From: Aquabacterium sp. A7-Y
GTDB taxonomy: Bacteria > Pseudomonadota > Gammaproteobacteria > Burkholderiales > Burkholderiaceae_C
NCBI RefSeq assembly: GCF_026153205.1
Contig: NZ_JAPFBW010000036.1
Location: forward strand, 1-61,489
Reading direction: 5' to 3'
Length of the DNA: 61,489 nt
Shown here in pieces: positions 33,301 through 43,141 of this stretch. Numbering within the stretch: position 1 is the stretch's first letter; each line of letters begins with the position of its first letter. The notes below the pieces were generated by a model. That model made no database searches and was not told the DNA's origin. It was given only the letters and a program-made list of their open reading frames with translations. A program made the translations under genes and the position numbers.

Positions 33301-34506
33301 TCAGGACTTTCTTATCGTCGCCCGCACGCCATCCTTCACCGCGGCGGGCGGGTAGACGATCACTGTGGCACCTGCTTGTAGGCCCTTCGTCACCCAGGCC
33401 TCCGAGTCGTTGCGCCCGCCCAGCTCCACCCGCTGTGCGCGGGCGCGGCCGTCCTGCAGAACGAACACCGCCATGCCGCCACTGTCGTCGGAGGTAGGAA
33501 ACACGGCACTGACCGGCACCTTCACCGCAGCATTGACCGACTGAATCACGATGCGCACGCCCACCCGGTACCCGTCGCCCAGCACGCGCCATTGTTCCGG
33601 CGGGCTGGTGAGGTCGATCAGCACCCTCACCCGCTGTTCCTCCACGCCCAGGGCCGACACTTTGGTGAACGCAGCGGGCTCCGTCAGCCGCACCCGGCCT
33701 TCCAGTCGGCCCGGCCCGCCCCAGCGCTCGATGATCACCCGGCTGCCCGGCCGGGCGCGCAATGCGTCGGTGGTCAACAGTTCGGCCACCACCTCCATCC
33801 GGCTGGTGTCGCCCAGCTCGAGCAAAGGGGTGCCCAGCGCCACCGTGGCCTCGCTGGTCTGCGCCACCCGCAGCACGCGGCCGCTCACCGGTGCGCGCAG
33901 CACGAAACCGGCGCTGCTGCCGGACGCCGGCCGCTGCACCGCCACGAGTGCGGCACGCGCCTGCTCCACTTCATGGCCGGCCACGTGCCGCTCCTCCGTG
34001 GCGGCGTCCAGTTCCTTCTGCGCCGCCAGCACCGCCAGGCGGTCGGTCTCCAGCTTGGTATCGGCGACGAAACCCTGCTTGGCGAGCTGCTCACTGCGCT
34101 GCGCCTCGTTGCGCGCCCGCTGCAGCGCCACCTTGGCGCCTTCGATACGGGCTTTTGCCCGCTGCACATTGGCTTGCGCGATCTCCACCCTCACCTGCTG
34201 CTCGCGCAAGGTGCGCTCGTCCAGCAGCGGCGACAGCACCGGCGTCAAGGTGGCCAGCACCTCGTCAGCCTGAACCGCGTCGCCCTCGCGCAGCGTGATG
34301 CGGCTGAGCAGTCCCGCCAGGGGGGCCGAGACCACGTAGCGCTCGCGCAGGCGCGTCTTGCCGTCCTCGTCGATGCTGGCCTCGAAGTGCCCCTGCGTGG
34401 CCGTCGCCACTTCAACCGGCACCGCCCTTGGCGCAAACGACCAGGCCAGGGCAGCGATGGCAGCGGCTGCCGCGACGCCGCCCAGCACCCAGGTTTTCGT
34501 TTTCAT
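33301..34506 (-). CDS. HlyD-family periplasmic adaptor subunit
   Basis: A 401-aa membrane-fusion protein. An N-terminal membrane anchor (MKTKTWVLGGVAAAAAIAAL) is followed by a first half-lipoyl segment (VVSAPLAGLLSRITLREGDA), a long coiled-coil hairpin (residues ~90-190, Ala/Arg/Glu-rich), a second lipoyl half (FVLRAPVSGRVLRVAQTSEA) and beta-barrel/proximal domains. It bridges an inner-membrane transporter to the outer membrane. The upstream genes encode the FtsX-like permease and ABC ATPase on the same strand (four bases from the permease stop), so it is the adaptor of an MacAB-like ABC exporter. No TolC homologue is nearby. Confidence 0.9.
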   Translation of the reverse strand: MKTKTWVLGGVAAAAAIAALAWSFAPRAVPVEVATATQGHFEASIDEDGKTRLRERYVVSAPLAGLLSRITLREGDAVQADEVLATLTPVLSPLLDERTLREQQVRVEIAQANVQRAKARIEGAKVALQRARNEAQRSEQLAKQGFVADTKLETDRLAVLAAQKELDAATEERHVAGHEVEQARAALVAVQRPASGSSAGFVLRAPVSGRVLRVAQTSEATVALGTPLLELGDTSRMEVVAELLTTDALRARPGSRVIIERWGGPGRLEGRVRLTEPAAFTKVSALGVEEQRVRVLIDLTSPPEQWRVLGDGYRVGVRIVIQSVNAAVKVPVSAVFPTSDDSGGMAVFVLQDGRARAQRVELGGRNDSEAWVTKGLQAGATVIVYPPAAVKDGVRATIRKS

Positions 34507-34510
34507 GTTT

Positions 34511-36876
34511 TCAATCCCTCGTCTTCAGAACGGCGACCATGTCCAGCCGGTCGATGCGCCTGCGCACCACCAGCCCACTCGCCACGCCGGCTGCCAGTAC
34601 ACACAGCGCGGCCCAGGCATAGGTGCGCGCCCGGATCACCGCCGGAAAGAAAAACTGGTCCGACTTCAACAGCTCGACAATGAGGTGCACCAGGCCCCAG
34701 CCGAACCCCATGCCGAGCGGCAGGGCAATGGCGATGGAGATCGCCATCTCGCCCAGCAGCAGGCCAGACACCTCCGCGCGCGTGAAGCCCAACACGCGCA
34801 GGCTGGCCAGTTCCCAGCCGCGTTCGGCCAGCGAGATGCGCGCGTTGTTGTAGACCACGCCCACCGTGATGACCGCGGCGAAGGCCGTCAGAATGGTGCT
34901 CATGATGCGCACGTTGCGGGCGCTGATCTCCTCCATATTGCGCAGCATGGTGGCCTTGCTGAAGGCACCGGCGGAGCGCGGCAGGACCTTGGTGGCCTCA
35001 AGCAGCGGCGCCTCGCGGCCGCGCTCCACCATCAGCACGTAGCCGGTGGCGACATCCCCCTCCCCCAGCGCCCGGTTCAGCGACTCGCGGTCGATGTAGG
35101 CGTTCAGACCCATCATTTCGCGCACCGTGCCTCCCACGGTGAGCGCCAGGTTGCGCGGCTGCCCCACCAGCACTTCGGCCAGCACGGTGTCGCCGGGACG
35201 CACGCCGAGCTTGTCGGCCAGACGATCCGTGAGCACCAGGCCGCGGCCCTCCAGCAGCACGGCATGGCCGTCCACGTCGATCACCCGGTAGAGCTCCGGC
35301 CGCGGGGCATAGCCGCGCAGCAGGCTGCGCTCGCGCCGGTGGCCATGGATGAGGGTCACCGGCACAAAGCGGGTGGACTCCACCATCGTGACCCCGGGCA
35401 GCCGGGCCAGCTCGAACCGCGCGCTGTCGTTCACGGCCTCCGTCGTCCACACCGACACGTCGCCGCGCAGGCCGAGGTTGAACTGCGTGTCCACCACCAC
35501 ATCGATGGCATCGCGGAAGAAGCTGCCCAGGATGGTGATGGCGACCGCTGCGGCGATGCCGCCGATGCCCAGCGTGCTGCGCAGCGGCCGCCTCTCCATG
35601 TTGCGCACCATCATGCGCAGGGCGGGCCCCATGCGCTCGATGCCCAGCCGCTCCAGCAGCGTGCGCCGGTAGCGCCCGGGCGCAGGCGGCCGCATCGCCT
35701 CGGCCGGCGCCAGTCGCACGGTCGCGAGGATCGCACTCAGCGTGCCGAGTACCGCGGTAGCGACCGTGATCGCGCCGCTGATGAGCAGCAGCGACGGTGC
35801 GATGCGGTGCTCGAAGCTCGGGAAGTGGAAGAGTTCAGCGTACAGCCCGGTGAACAGGGTGCCCAGCCGGTCCCCCACCAGCACGCCCAGCCCCAGGCCC
35901 AGCAGCACGATCACCAGCACCAGCTTCAGGTAGTGCACGCCGATGGCCAGGTTGGGATAGCCGAGCGCCTTCAGCGTCGCGATCTGCTCGCGCTGGGTGC
36001 TCACCAGGCGCGACACCACCACGTTCAGCAGGAAGGCGGCCACGCTCAGGAAGATGGCCGGCAGCACCGTCCCCAGCACCCGCTGCGCCTTGATCTCGTT
36101 GTCGAGCATCTGGTGCGAGGACTGTCCCGAGCGCCCGTGCACGTCGCGCCCGCCGTAGGCCGCCAGACGCCGCGACAGGCCGTCGATGACCGTCTGCTCC
36201 GAAGCGCCCGGCGCCAGCTTCACCGCGACCCGGTTGAAGGCACCGTTCATGTCGTAGGCGGCGGCCAGGGCCTCGCGGTCGACCCAGAACACCCCGTAGC
36301 CCCGCATGTCCGGCATGCCCCACAGGCCAGCGAAGATGAACTCCGGCGACAAGGCCGTGCCAACCACCCGCAGCTGGCGCTTGCGGCCGTTCATCAGCAC
36401 GCCCAGCGTGTCGCCAAACCGCAGGCCGCGCGCCTGGGCAAAACCTTCGGACACGAGGGCCGGAATGCTGCCGTCGCTGCTGGCCGCCCCGAGCAGGCCC
36501 TGCCCGGCGCTGACGGTCACGCGGTTCATGCGGGGCGGGGCCGGGGGTCCACGCCGATCAGCTGGCCGATGATGGGGTCGGCCACCCCGGCCAGCTCCAC
36601 CCGCACCATCGCATCGATGCCGGTCTGCACGTCGGCCACGCCAGGCACTTCCCGCAACGATTCCACCAGCGAGTCCGGTGCCCGCTTCAACGACGCGAAC
36701 ACATCGGCAAAGCGCCCCTCGGCATAAAACTGGTCGCGCGCGAGCGACAATGAATCCACGGCCGACAGGCTGGTGATGAAGCCGCCGATACCACTGGCCA
36801 CCACCAACGCGATGGTCAGGGCCTGGCTCCACATCAGGCGCAGGTCTCGCAGCAGTTTGCGGTCCAGTGCCTTCAC
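34511..36876 (-). pseudogene. FtsX-like ABC transporter permease, frameshifted
   Basis: The N-terminal 112 codons (MKALDRKLLRDLRLMWSQAL, transmembrane helix, then periplasmic MacB_PCD region to QLIGVDPRPRPA) are in one frame, ending at a TGA near 36526. The remaining ~670 codons (from APPRMNRVTVSAGQGLLGAA to RIDRLDMVAVLKTRD) are in another frame. The shift falls in a C/G-rich run (36530-36550), and adding one base restores a ~788-aa permease with two FtsX domains, including TLLERLGIERMGPALRMMVR. It could be a real mutation or a sequencing/assembly indel. If real, the exporter is inactive. Spacing to the ATPase gene (19 bases) and the adaptor gene (4 bases) shows one operon. Confidence 0.8.
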
Positions 36877-36895
36877 GCCACGCTCCCGTGCAGGT

Positions 36896-37630
<735 letters not shown>

Positions 37631-37655
37631 TATAGGAAGGCCCGGGAGCCACGAC

Positions 37656-37669
37656 TTGACGAAGCGCAA
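37656..37669. promoter_or_regulatory. Anr/FNR-like box between exporter operon and arcA
   Basis: TTGACGAAGCGCAA: halves TTGAC and CGCAA. It sits in the 73-base spacer between the ATPase start (37630, minus) and arcA (37704, plus), so it could serve either side. Its centre is about 41 bases from the arcA ATG, which would imply a very short or absent leader for arcA. Confidence 0.45.
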
Positions 37670-37703
37670 GCAGCGGGTGGCCCAGCCACCTTATGGTGCG
37701 GCC

Positions 37704-38927
37704 ATGACTTTCTCCAATGGCGTTTTCTCCGAAGCCGGCCGCCTGCGCCGCGTGATCGTCTGCCGCCCCGGCCTGGCGCAGCAGCGCCTCACCCCGCAAA
37801 ACTGTGAGCAACTGCTGTTCGACGACGTGATGTGGGTGTCGCGTGCACGCGCCGACCACTACGCGTTCACCAGCCTCATGCAGGAGCGCGGCATCGAGGT
37901 GCTGGAGCTGCACGACCTGCTGGCCGACGTGTTGGCGCAGCCACCCGCCCGCCAGTGGCTGCTGGAGCGCAAGGTCAGCGACGCCGAGGTCGGCCTGGGG
38001 CTGTCGACCGATGTGCGCGCCTGGCTCTCCGAAGTGCCGGCCCCCGAACTGGCCGAACGCCTGATCGGCGGCATTGTGCGCGGCGAGTTGCCGTTCGCCC
38101 TTCCCGGTGGCCTGGCGGAGTGTTTTGCGGCCGAGGACTTCGTGCTGCCGCCGCTGCCCAACATGATCTTCACCCGCGACACCAGTTGTTGGATCCATGG
38201 CGGGCTCACGCTGAATCCCATGCACTGGCCCGCGCGGCGCGCCGAAACCTTGCTGATGAAGGCGGTGATGCAGTTCCACCCGATGTTCGCCGCCAGCACG
38301 CCCATCTGGTGGGGGGATCCGGAACAGGCCCACGGCGCCGCCACGCTGGAGGGCGGTGACGTGATGCCCATCGGCCGGGGCACCGTGCTGGTAGGGATGG
38401 GCGAGCGCACCACGCCCCAGGCAGTGGCCCTGCTGGCCCGGTCCCTGTTCCGCGCCGGCACGGCGGAACGGGTGATCGCCGCCCGGCTGCCGCGCACGCG
38501 CGGCGCCATGCACCTGGACACGGTGATGACCTTCTGCGATGCGGACTTGGTCACCGTGTTTCCCGATATCGTCAACCGCATTCGAACCGTTTCCATCCGC
38601 CCGGGCAAACAGGACGGCGAGCTGGACTACCGGGCCGAGTCGCGCCCTTTTCTGCGCGTGGTGGCCGAGGCGCTCGGCTTCAAAACCCTGCGCGCCGTGC
38701 CCACGGGCGGCGACGCCTACGAGGTGGAGCGCGAGCAGTGGGACGACGGCAACAACGTGCTGGCCCTGGCGCCGGGTGTCGTGATCGCCTACGACCGCAA
38801 CACCTACACCAACACGCGTCTGCGCAAGGCCGGCGTGGAAGTGATCACGATCCCAAGCGCCGAGCTCGGGCGTGGCCGTGGCGGCGGGCACTGCATGTCC
38901 TGCCCGGTCGCACGCGACCCTCTTTGA
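37704..38927 (+). CDS. arcA: Arginine deiminase
   Basis: A 407-aa enzyme converting arginine to citrulline and ammonia, the first step of the arginine deiminase fermentation pathway. Family marks: [12 protein letters not shown] at the start, [40 protein letters not shown] with the catalytic His, and the nucleophile Cys397 in GGGHCMSCP. Length is normal. ATG 37704 is used; a longer frame from 37566 overlaps the divergent operon. arcB starts 29 bases downstream, so the two are co-transcribed. An FNR-like site precedes the gene, in line with anaerobic induction of this pathway in pseudomonads. Confidence 0.96.
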   Translation: MTFSNGVFSEAGRLRRVIVCRPGLAQQRLTPQNCEQLLFDDVMWVSRARADHYAFTSLMQERGIEVLELHDLLADVLAQPPARQWLLERKVSDAEVGLGLSTDVRAWLSEVPAPELAERLIGGIVRGELPFALPGGLAECFAAEDFVLPPLPNMIFTRDTSCWIHGGLTLNPMHWPARRAETLLMKAVMQFHPMFAASTPIWWGDPEQAHGAATLEGGDVMPIGRGTVLVGMGERTTPQAVALLARSLFRAGTAERVIAARLPRTRGAMHLDTVMTFCDADLVTVFPDIVNRIRTVSIRPGKQDGELDYRAESRPFLRVVAEALGFKTLRAVPTGGDAYEVEREQWDDGNNVLALAPGVVIAYDRNTYTNTRLRKAGVEVITIPSAELGRGRGGGHCMSCPVARDPL

Positions 38928-38956
38928 GCCTGACAACACATCAAGGTACACCTACC

Positions 38957-39955
38957 ATGGCTTTCAACCTTCATGGCCGCAGCCTGCTGAGCCTGCTGGA
39001 CTTGAGTGCAGCCGAAATTCGCGAGCTGCTGCGCCTCGCCGCCGACCTGAAGAGCGCCAAGCGCAGCGGCACCGAAGTGCCCCGGCTGTCCGGCCGCAAC
39101 ATCGCGCTGATCTTCGAGAAAACGTCCACGCGCACCCGAAGCGCGTTCGAAGTGGCGGCGCACGACCAGGGTGCCCATGTCACCTACATCGGCCCCCACG
39201 ACTCGCAGTTGGGCCACAAGGAATCGGTAAAGGACACGGCCCGCGTGCTGGGTCGACTGTTCGACGCGATCGAATACCGTGGCTTCGGCCAGACGATCGT
39301 GGAAGACCTGGCCCGCTACGCTGGCGTGCCGGTCTACAACGGCCTCACCGCGGAGTTTCATCCGACGCAGGTCTTGGGCGATTTCATGACCATGCGCGAA
39401 TTCACCCACAAGCACCTGTCCGACGTCACGCTGTGCTACCTGGGCGACGCGCATTCGAACACCGCCGATTCTCTGATGGTGGGGGCGGCGAAGGTCGGCA
39501 TGAAGCTGAAGATCGGCGCGCCCCATTCGCTGTGGCCGACACAGTCCCTGGTGGAGGAATGCGGCCGCATCAGCGCTGACACGCAGGCGCAACTCATGCT
39601 CACGGAGAACCCGGCCGAAGCGGTCGCCGGCGCGGACTTCATCTACACCGACGTGTGGCTGTCGATGGGCGAGGACGAGTCACTGTGGAAGCAGCGCATC
39701 GACCTGCTCAAGCCCTATCGAGTGACGCAGTCGCTGATGGACCGCTCCGGCAACCCGCATGTGAAGTTCATGCACTGCCTGCCCGCCTTCCACAACCGCG
39801 ACACCGCCGTCGGCGCCGACATCGCCGAGCGCTTCGACATCGACTGCATGGAAGTGACCGACGCGGTTTTCGAGTCCGAGGCGTCCATCGTGTTCGACCA
39901 GGCGGAAAACCGCATGCACTCGATCAAGGCGCTACTGGTGGCCACGCTCGGCTGA
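38957..39955 (+). CDS. arcB: Catabolic ornithine carbamoyltransferase
   Basis: A 332-aa enzyme that phosphorolyses citrulline to ornithine and carbamoyl phosphate. The carbamoyl-phosphate motif [14 protein letters not shown] lies near residues 54-67, followed by the [11 protein letters not shown] segment, [10 protein letters not shown] and [13 protein letters not shown], the ornithine-binding HCLP motif. Position directly after arcA and opposite arcC/arcD indicates the catabolic type. ATG 38957 follows AAGGTAC. It ends 26 bases before the convergent arcC stop, with a hairpin between. Confidence 0.95.
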   Translation: MAFNLHGRSLLSLLDLSAAEIRELLRLAADLKSAKRSGTEVPRLSGRNIALIFEKTSTRTRSAFEVAAHDQGAHVTYIGPHDSQLGHKESVKDTARVLGRLFDAIEYRGFGQTIVEDLARYAGVPVYNGLTAEFHPTQVLGDFMTMREFTHKHLSDVTLCYLGDAHSNTADSLMVGAAKVGMKLKIGAPHSLWPTQSLVEECGRISADTQAQLMLTENPAEAVAGADFIYTDVWLSMGEDESLWKQRIDLLKPYRVTQSLMDRSGNPHVKFMHCLPAFHNRDTAVGADIAERFDIDCMEVTDAVFESEASIVFDQAENRMHSIKALLVATLG

Positions 39956-39961
39956 AGCTCG

Positions 39962-39980
39962 GCCGGCAAGGCCTGCCGGC
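39962..39980. terminator. Hairpin between convergent arcB and arcC
   Basis: GCCGGCA / TGCCGGC stem of seven pairs with loop AGGCC, in the 25-base gap between two convergent stop codons. It lacks a T-run, so it may only slow or protect transcript ends. Confidence 0.5.
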
Positions 39981-40931
39981 TCAACTCAGGCCCACGTGAT
40001 CAGCGCTGATCCAGGTGCCCGCCTCCCGGCTGGCGAAACGGTCCACGTCCGCCAGGTTGCCGATGACCGACGGCCGCGAGGTGGCCTCGGTGAAGGCACA
40101 GGCGGCCTCCACCTTCGGCCCCATCGAGCCCGCAGCAAAGTGCAGCGCGCGCAGCGCCGCGGGTGACGCTGAATGGATGGCCCGCTGGCTCGCCAGCCCC
40201 CAATCCAGGCAGACCTCCGTCACGTCGGTGGCGATCATCAGCAGGTCGGCATCCAGCTGGCGCGCCAGCAGGCTGGAGACGAGGTCCTTGTCGATCACCG
40301 CTTCCACGCCGTGCATGCGGCCGTCCGGGCCATCGGCCGCTACAGGGATGCCGCCGCCGCCGGCACAGATGACGACCGAGCCATGGCGCAACAGTGTCTG
40401 CACCGAGCGCAGGCCCGGAATGCGCAGCGGCTTGGGCGAAGGCACCGCGCGGCGCAGCCCATCGCCATCAGGCATGAGATGCCACCCCCGTGCGCGCGCC
40501 AGCCGTTCGCCTTCACCCTTGGCATAGACGGGTCCGATCGGCTTGGAGGGGCTGGCAAACGCCGGGTCGTCCGGGTCGACCTCCACCCTGGTCAGCAAGG
40601 TGGCGACGCTGCGGCCGACTGGCAGGCAGTTGGCGATCTCCTGCTCCAGCAGGTAACCGATCATCCCCTCGGTCTGCGCGTCGAGCACGTCCAGCGGAAA
40701 GCCCTCGGCATTCGGGCCGGCGCTGTTCTGCAGGGCCAGCAAACCCACTTGGGGCCCGTTGCCATGCGTGACCACCAAGCGGTATCGGCCAGCGAGCCGA
40801 GCCAGGTGAGCAGCTGCAAGGCGCACATTGCGCAGCTGCACCTCGGGCTCCAGCGGCTCGCCACGCCGCAACAGCGCGTTGCCGCCCAGGGCGACCACGA
40901 GCAAAGGGTCCAAAGTTTGAGCCGTGTTCAC
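39981..40931 (-). CDS. arcC: Carbamate kinase
   Basis: A 316-aa amino-acid-kinase-fold enzyme that uses carbamoyl phosphate to make ATP, the energy-yielding step of arginine fermentation. Motifs: N-terminal VVALGGNALLRRGE, VVTHGNGPQVGLLALQ, the VICAGGGGIPVA glycine loop, VIDKDLVSSLLARQL and the C-terminal GSMGPKVEAACAF. Its ATG overlaps the stop of arcD (ATGA), so arcD-arcC form one unit. Separation of arcDC from arcAB on opposite strands is unlike the usual arcDABC order. Confidence 0.95.
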   Translation of the reverse strand: MNTAQTLDPLLVVALGGNALLRRGEPLEPEVQLRNVRLAAAHLARLAGRYRLVVTHGNGPQVGLLALQNSAGPNAEGFPLDVLDAQTEGMIGYLLEQEIANCLPVGRSVATLLTRVEVDPDDPAFASPSKPIGPVYAKGEGERLARARGWHLMPDGDGLRRAVPSPKPLRIPGLRSVQTLLRHGSVVICAGGGGIPVAADGPDGRMHGVEAVIDKDLVSSLLARQLDADLLMIATDVTEVCLDWGLASQRAIHSASPAALRALHFAAGSMGPKVEAACAFTEATSRPSVIGNLADVDRFASREAGTWISADHVGLS

Positions 40932-42427
40932 AAGGACAAGGCTCCGGTCGACAGCAGATACCCGGCCACGCAGGCCGCGGCCACCAGCAGACCGGCGGCG
41001 ACGGCCTCACTGCGGGTCAACAGCGGCCGCCTCTGTTCATGCCGAGCGCGCATGAAAAACAGCAGGCCGGGCGCATACAGGAGCGCACTGAAAAGCAGGT
41101 ACTTCGGACCGGCGGCATACAGCAGCCACAAGCAATAGGCAGTCGCGAGAGCGCCAACCGCGATATCCCGCACCTGAGTACCCCGCTCACCGGCGGCATA
41201 GCCCGTGCCGCGCCAGGCCGACTGCAGGGCGTATGCACCGCTGAACAGATACGGCACCAGGATCATCGAGGTGGCCAGCATGATCAGCGCCTGGTAGGTC
41301 GCGTTCGACCACAGCGTGAGCAGCAGGAAGAGCTGTGTCAGGCCGTTCGTGACCCACAGGGCGCGTGACGGTGATCCGCGCGGATTCTCGTCGGCCAGCG
41401 CAAGTGGCAACAAGCCATCGGTGGCCGGCGTGTGCAGCGTTTGCGCAGCCAGCAGGATCCACGCGAGCAGCGCGCCGCCCACCGACACCATCAAGCCGAT
41501 GCTGATCAACTTGCTGCCCCAGGGGCCAACGACCTTTTCAAGGACGGCGCCCATCGATGGGTTCTTCAAAGCGGCCAGGTCCGCCTGTCCCATGACGCCC
41601 AACGACAACAGTGACACCGCCATCAGCAGGACAAGCACCAGCCCGAAGCCGCCGAGCGTCGCCTTGCCCACATCGGAGCGTCGGGCCGCCCGCGCCGAGT
41701 AGACGCTGGCGCCTTCGATGCCGATGAAGACCCACACCGTGATCAGCATGGTGCTCTTCACTTGGTCAAGAACGGAACCGAGCTTCGGCGCGCCCCAAAA
41801 GCCGGCCTGGAAGGTGTCGACCTTGAAGGCCAGCGCCACGAGACCGACGAACAGGGCCAGCGGCAGGAGCTTGGCCACGGTGGTGACCGTGTTCATGAGC
41901 GCGGCGTTGCGGATGCCGCCCAGCACCAGCCCGTGTAAGGTCCACAGCAACGCCGAGGCTGCGATGATGGCCGCCGCGGTATTGCCTTCGCCGAATATCG
42001 GGAAGAACTGGCCCAGTGCAGCGAAGAAGATCACCAGGTAGCCGACATTGCCGATCCAGGCGCTGAGCCAGTAGCCCCAAGCCGAGTTGAAGCCCACCAG
42101 ATCGCCAGCGCTAGCCCGCGCGTAGGCGTACACACCGTTGTCCAGCGCAGGCTGGCGCGCCGCCAACGTCTGATAGACCAAGGCCAGCATCATCATGCCG
42201 GCACCGCTGATCAGCCAGCCGATCAGGACCGCACCGGCTCCCGCGCCGGATGCCATGTTCTGCGGCAGGCTGAAAATGCCACCGCCAACCGTGGACCCAA
42301 CCACCAGCGCGACGAGTGCGCCCAGCCCCAGCGACCGGGGCGATGAAACGGAACGGCCGGCGGGCACCGCCTGGCCGGCAGCACGGCGCTGTCCAGCCGC
42401 GGAAGATGAATGGGTCAAGGTGGCCAT
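40928..42427 (-). CDS. arcD: Arginine/ornithine antiporter
   Basis: A 499-aa APC-superfamily transporter with about 12-13 transmembrane helices. The N-terminal helix breaker GALVALVVGSTVGGGIFSLP and the LDNGVYAYARASAGDLVGF loop are typical of basic amino-acid/polyamine antiporters (ArcD/LysP group). It exchanges arginine for ornithine across the inner membrane in the deiminase pathway, an assignment supported by the adjacent arcC and facing arcAB. ATG 42427 (MATLTHSS) follows AGGAGAGG; a GTG/ATG further upstream is less likely. An FNR-like site lies 54 bases upstream. Confidence 0.9.
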   Translation of the reverse strand: MATLTHSSSAAGQRRAAGQAVPAGRSVSSPRSLGLGALVALVVGSTVGGGIFSLPQNMASGAGAGAVLIGWLISGAGMMMLALVYQTLAARQPALDNGVYAYARASAGDLVGFNSAWGYWLSAWIGNVGYLVIFFAALGQFFPIFGEGNTAAAIIAASALLWTLHGLVLGGIRNAALMNTVTTVAKLLPLALFVGLVALAFKVDTFQAGFWGAPKLGSVLDQVKSTMLITVWVFIGIEGASVYSARAARRSDVGKATLGGFGLVLVLLMAVSLLSLGVMGQADLAALKNPSMGAVLEKVVGPWGSKLISIGLMVSVGGALLAWILLAAQTLHTPATDGLLPLALADENPRGSPSRALWVTNGLTQLFLLLTLWSNATYQALIMLATSMILVPYLFSGAYALQSAWRGTGYAAGERGTQVRDIAVGALATAYCLWLLYAAGPKYLLFSALLYAPGLLFFMRARHEQRRPLLTRSEAVAAGLLVAAACVAGYLLSTGALSL

Positions 42428-42480
42428 GGCCTCTCCTGAATGATGTGGGGGCATGATGGGTGCGCCAACAGCGACGCCGC

Positions 42481-42494
42481 TTGCGCTCCGTCAA
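42481..42494 (-). promoter_or_regulatory. Anr/FNR-like box upstream of arcD
   Basis: TTGCGCTCCGTCAA: the GTCAA half is good, TTGCG degenerate. 54 bases before the arcD start. Confidence 0.45.
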
Positions 42495-42647
42495 GCCGAG
42501 GCACGGTCCAGGTGCCGCTGCAGGACAAGAGGTTCCACGTCCTACGCCGATCCCGGCGGTCATCTCCGCGACAGAGGCGTTCTGATTTCAGCGAGTCAGA
42601 TCTTGGAGATGGCGGCGTTCTGAAACCGATGGCTGGCGCTGTGCTCC

Positions 42648-43070
42648 TCAACGCACGAGCAGCAGCGGCACCTTGCAGCTCGCGATGACGCGTGTGGTGA
42701 CCGAGCCCAGCACCACGCTGCCGAGGGCTGAGTGGCCGTGGGTGCCCATCACCATCAGGTCGTACCGGCCCTCCTGTGCGAGTTCCGCCACCACATCGCC
42801 GGCATGGCCCACGGCGTAGCGGGTCTCCAGCCTCCATCCCGTCTGGACGGCGAATTGACGCACTGGCGACAACACCTTTTCTGCCTCTTCCTGGTAGTAG
42901 CTGTCGAGTAGGCCCTTATCCAGAAAGCCGGCGGCGTGGGGCGGCACGGCCGGCACGACCGTCAAAGCGGTGTAATCGTGGCTCGTTCCGAACATTTCAT
43001 CGTGAGCCGCCACGAAGCCGAGCATCCGCTTGGTGTAGGTACTGCCGTCGACGGGGAGAAGGATTTTCAT
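42648..43070 (-). CDS. Universal stress protein, single domain
   Basis: A 140-aa UspA-family protein. It starts MKILLPVDGSTYTKRMLGFV and ends with the ATP-binding signature GTHGHSALGSVVLGSVTTRV followed by VPLLLVR. The G-2x-G-9x-G pattern is complete, so it is probably an ATP-binding type. ATG 43070. The best FNR box of the window (43128-43141) lies 58 bases upstream, inside the end of ftsH, at a distance suiting class II activation. Confidence 0.93.
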   Translation of the reverse strand: MKILLPVDGSTYTKRMLGFVAAHDEMFGTSHDYTALTVVPAVPPHAAGFLDKGLLDSYYQEEAEKVLSPVRQFAVQTGWRLETRYAVGHAGDVVAELAQEGRYDLMVMGTHGHSALGSVVLGSVTTRVIASCKVPLLLVR

Positions 43071-43127
43071 GAAGCACTCCGGGGGGTCAGGGTGCTTGCA
43101 TCGTGCGCTAGCGCCCGGCGTCCTGGC

Positions 43128-43141
43128 TTGAGATTCATCAA
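43128..43141 (-). promoter_or_regulatory. Anr/FNR box upstream of usp
   Basis: TTGAGATTCATCAA: 13 of 14 positions match TTGAT-N4-ATCAA in its fixed bases except one. Overlaps the ftsH stop codon. If it is centred at -41.5, transcription of the usp gene would start near 43093. Confidence 0.7.

Noticed and set aside
36526-36560. Programmed frameshift in the permease
   Set aside because: No slippery heptamer with downstream structure typical of programmed shifts; a one-base loss in a C run is simpler.
34358-36727. 789-codon plus-strand frame over the permease gene
   Set aside because: His/Gln/Arg-rich low-complexity translation typical of antisense to a GC-rich gene.
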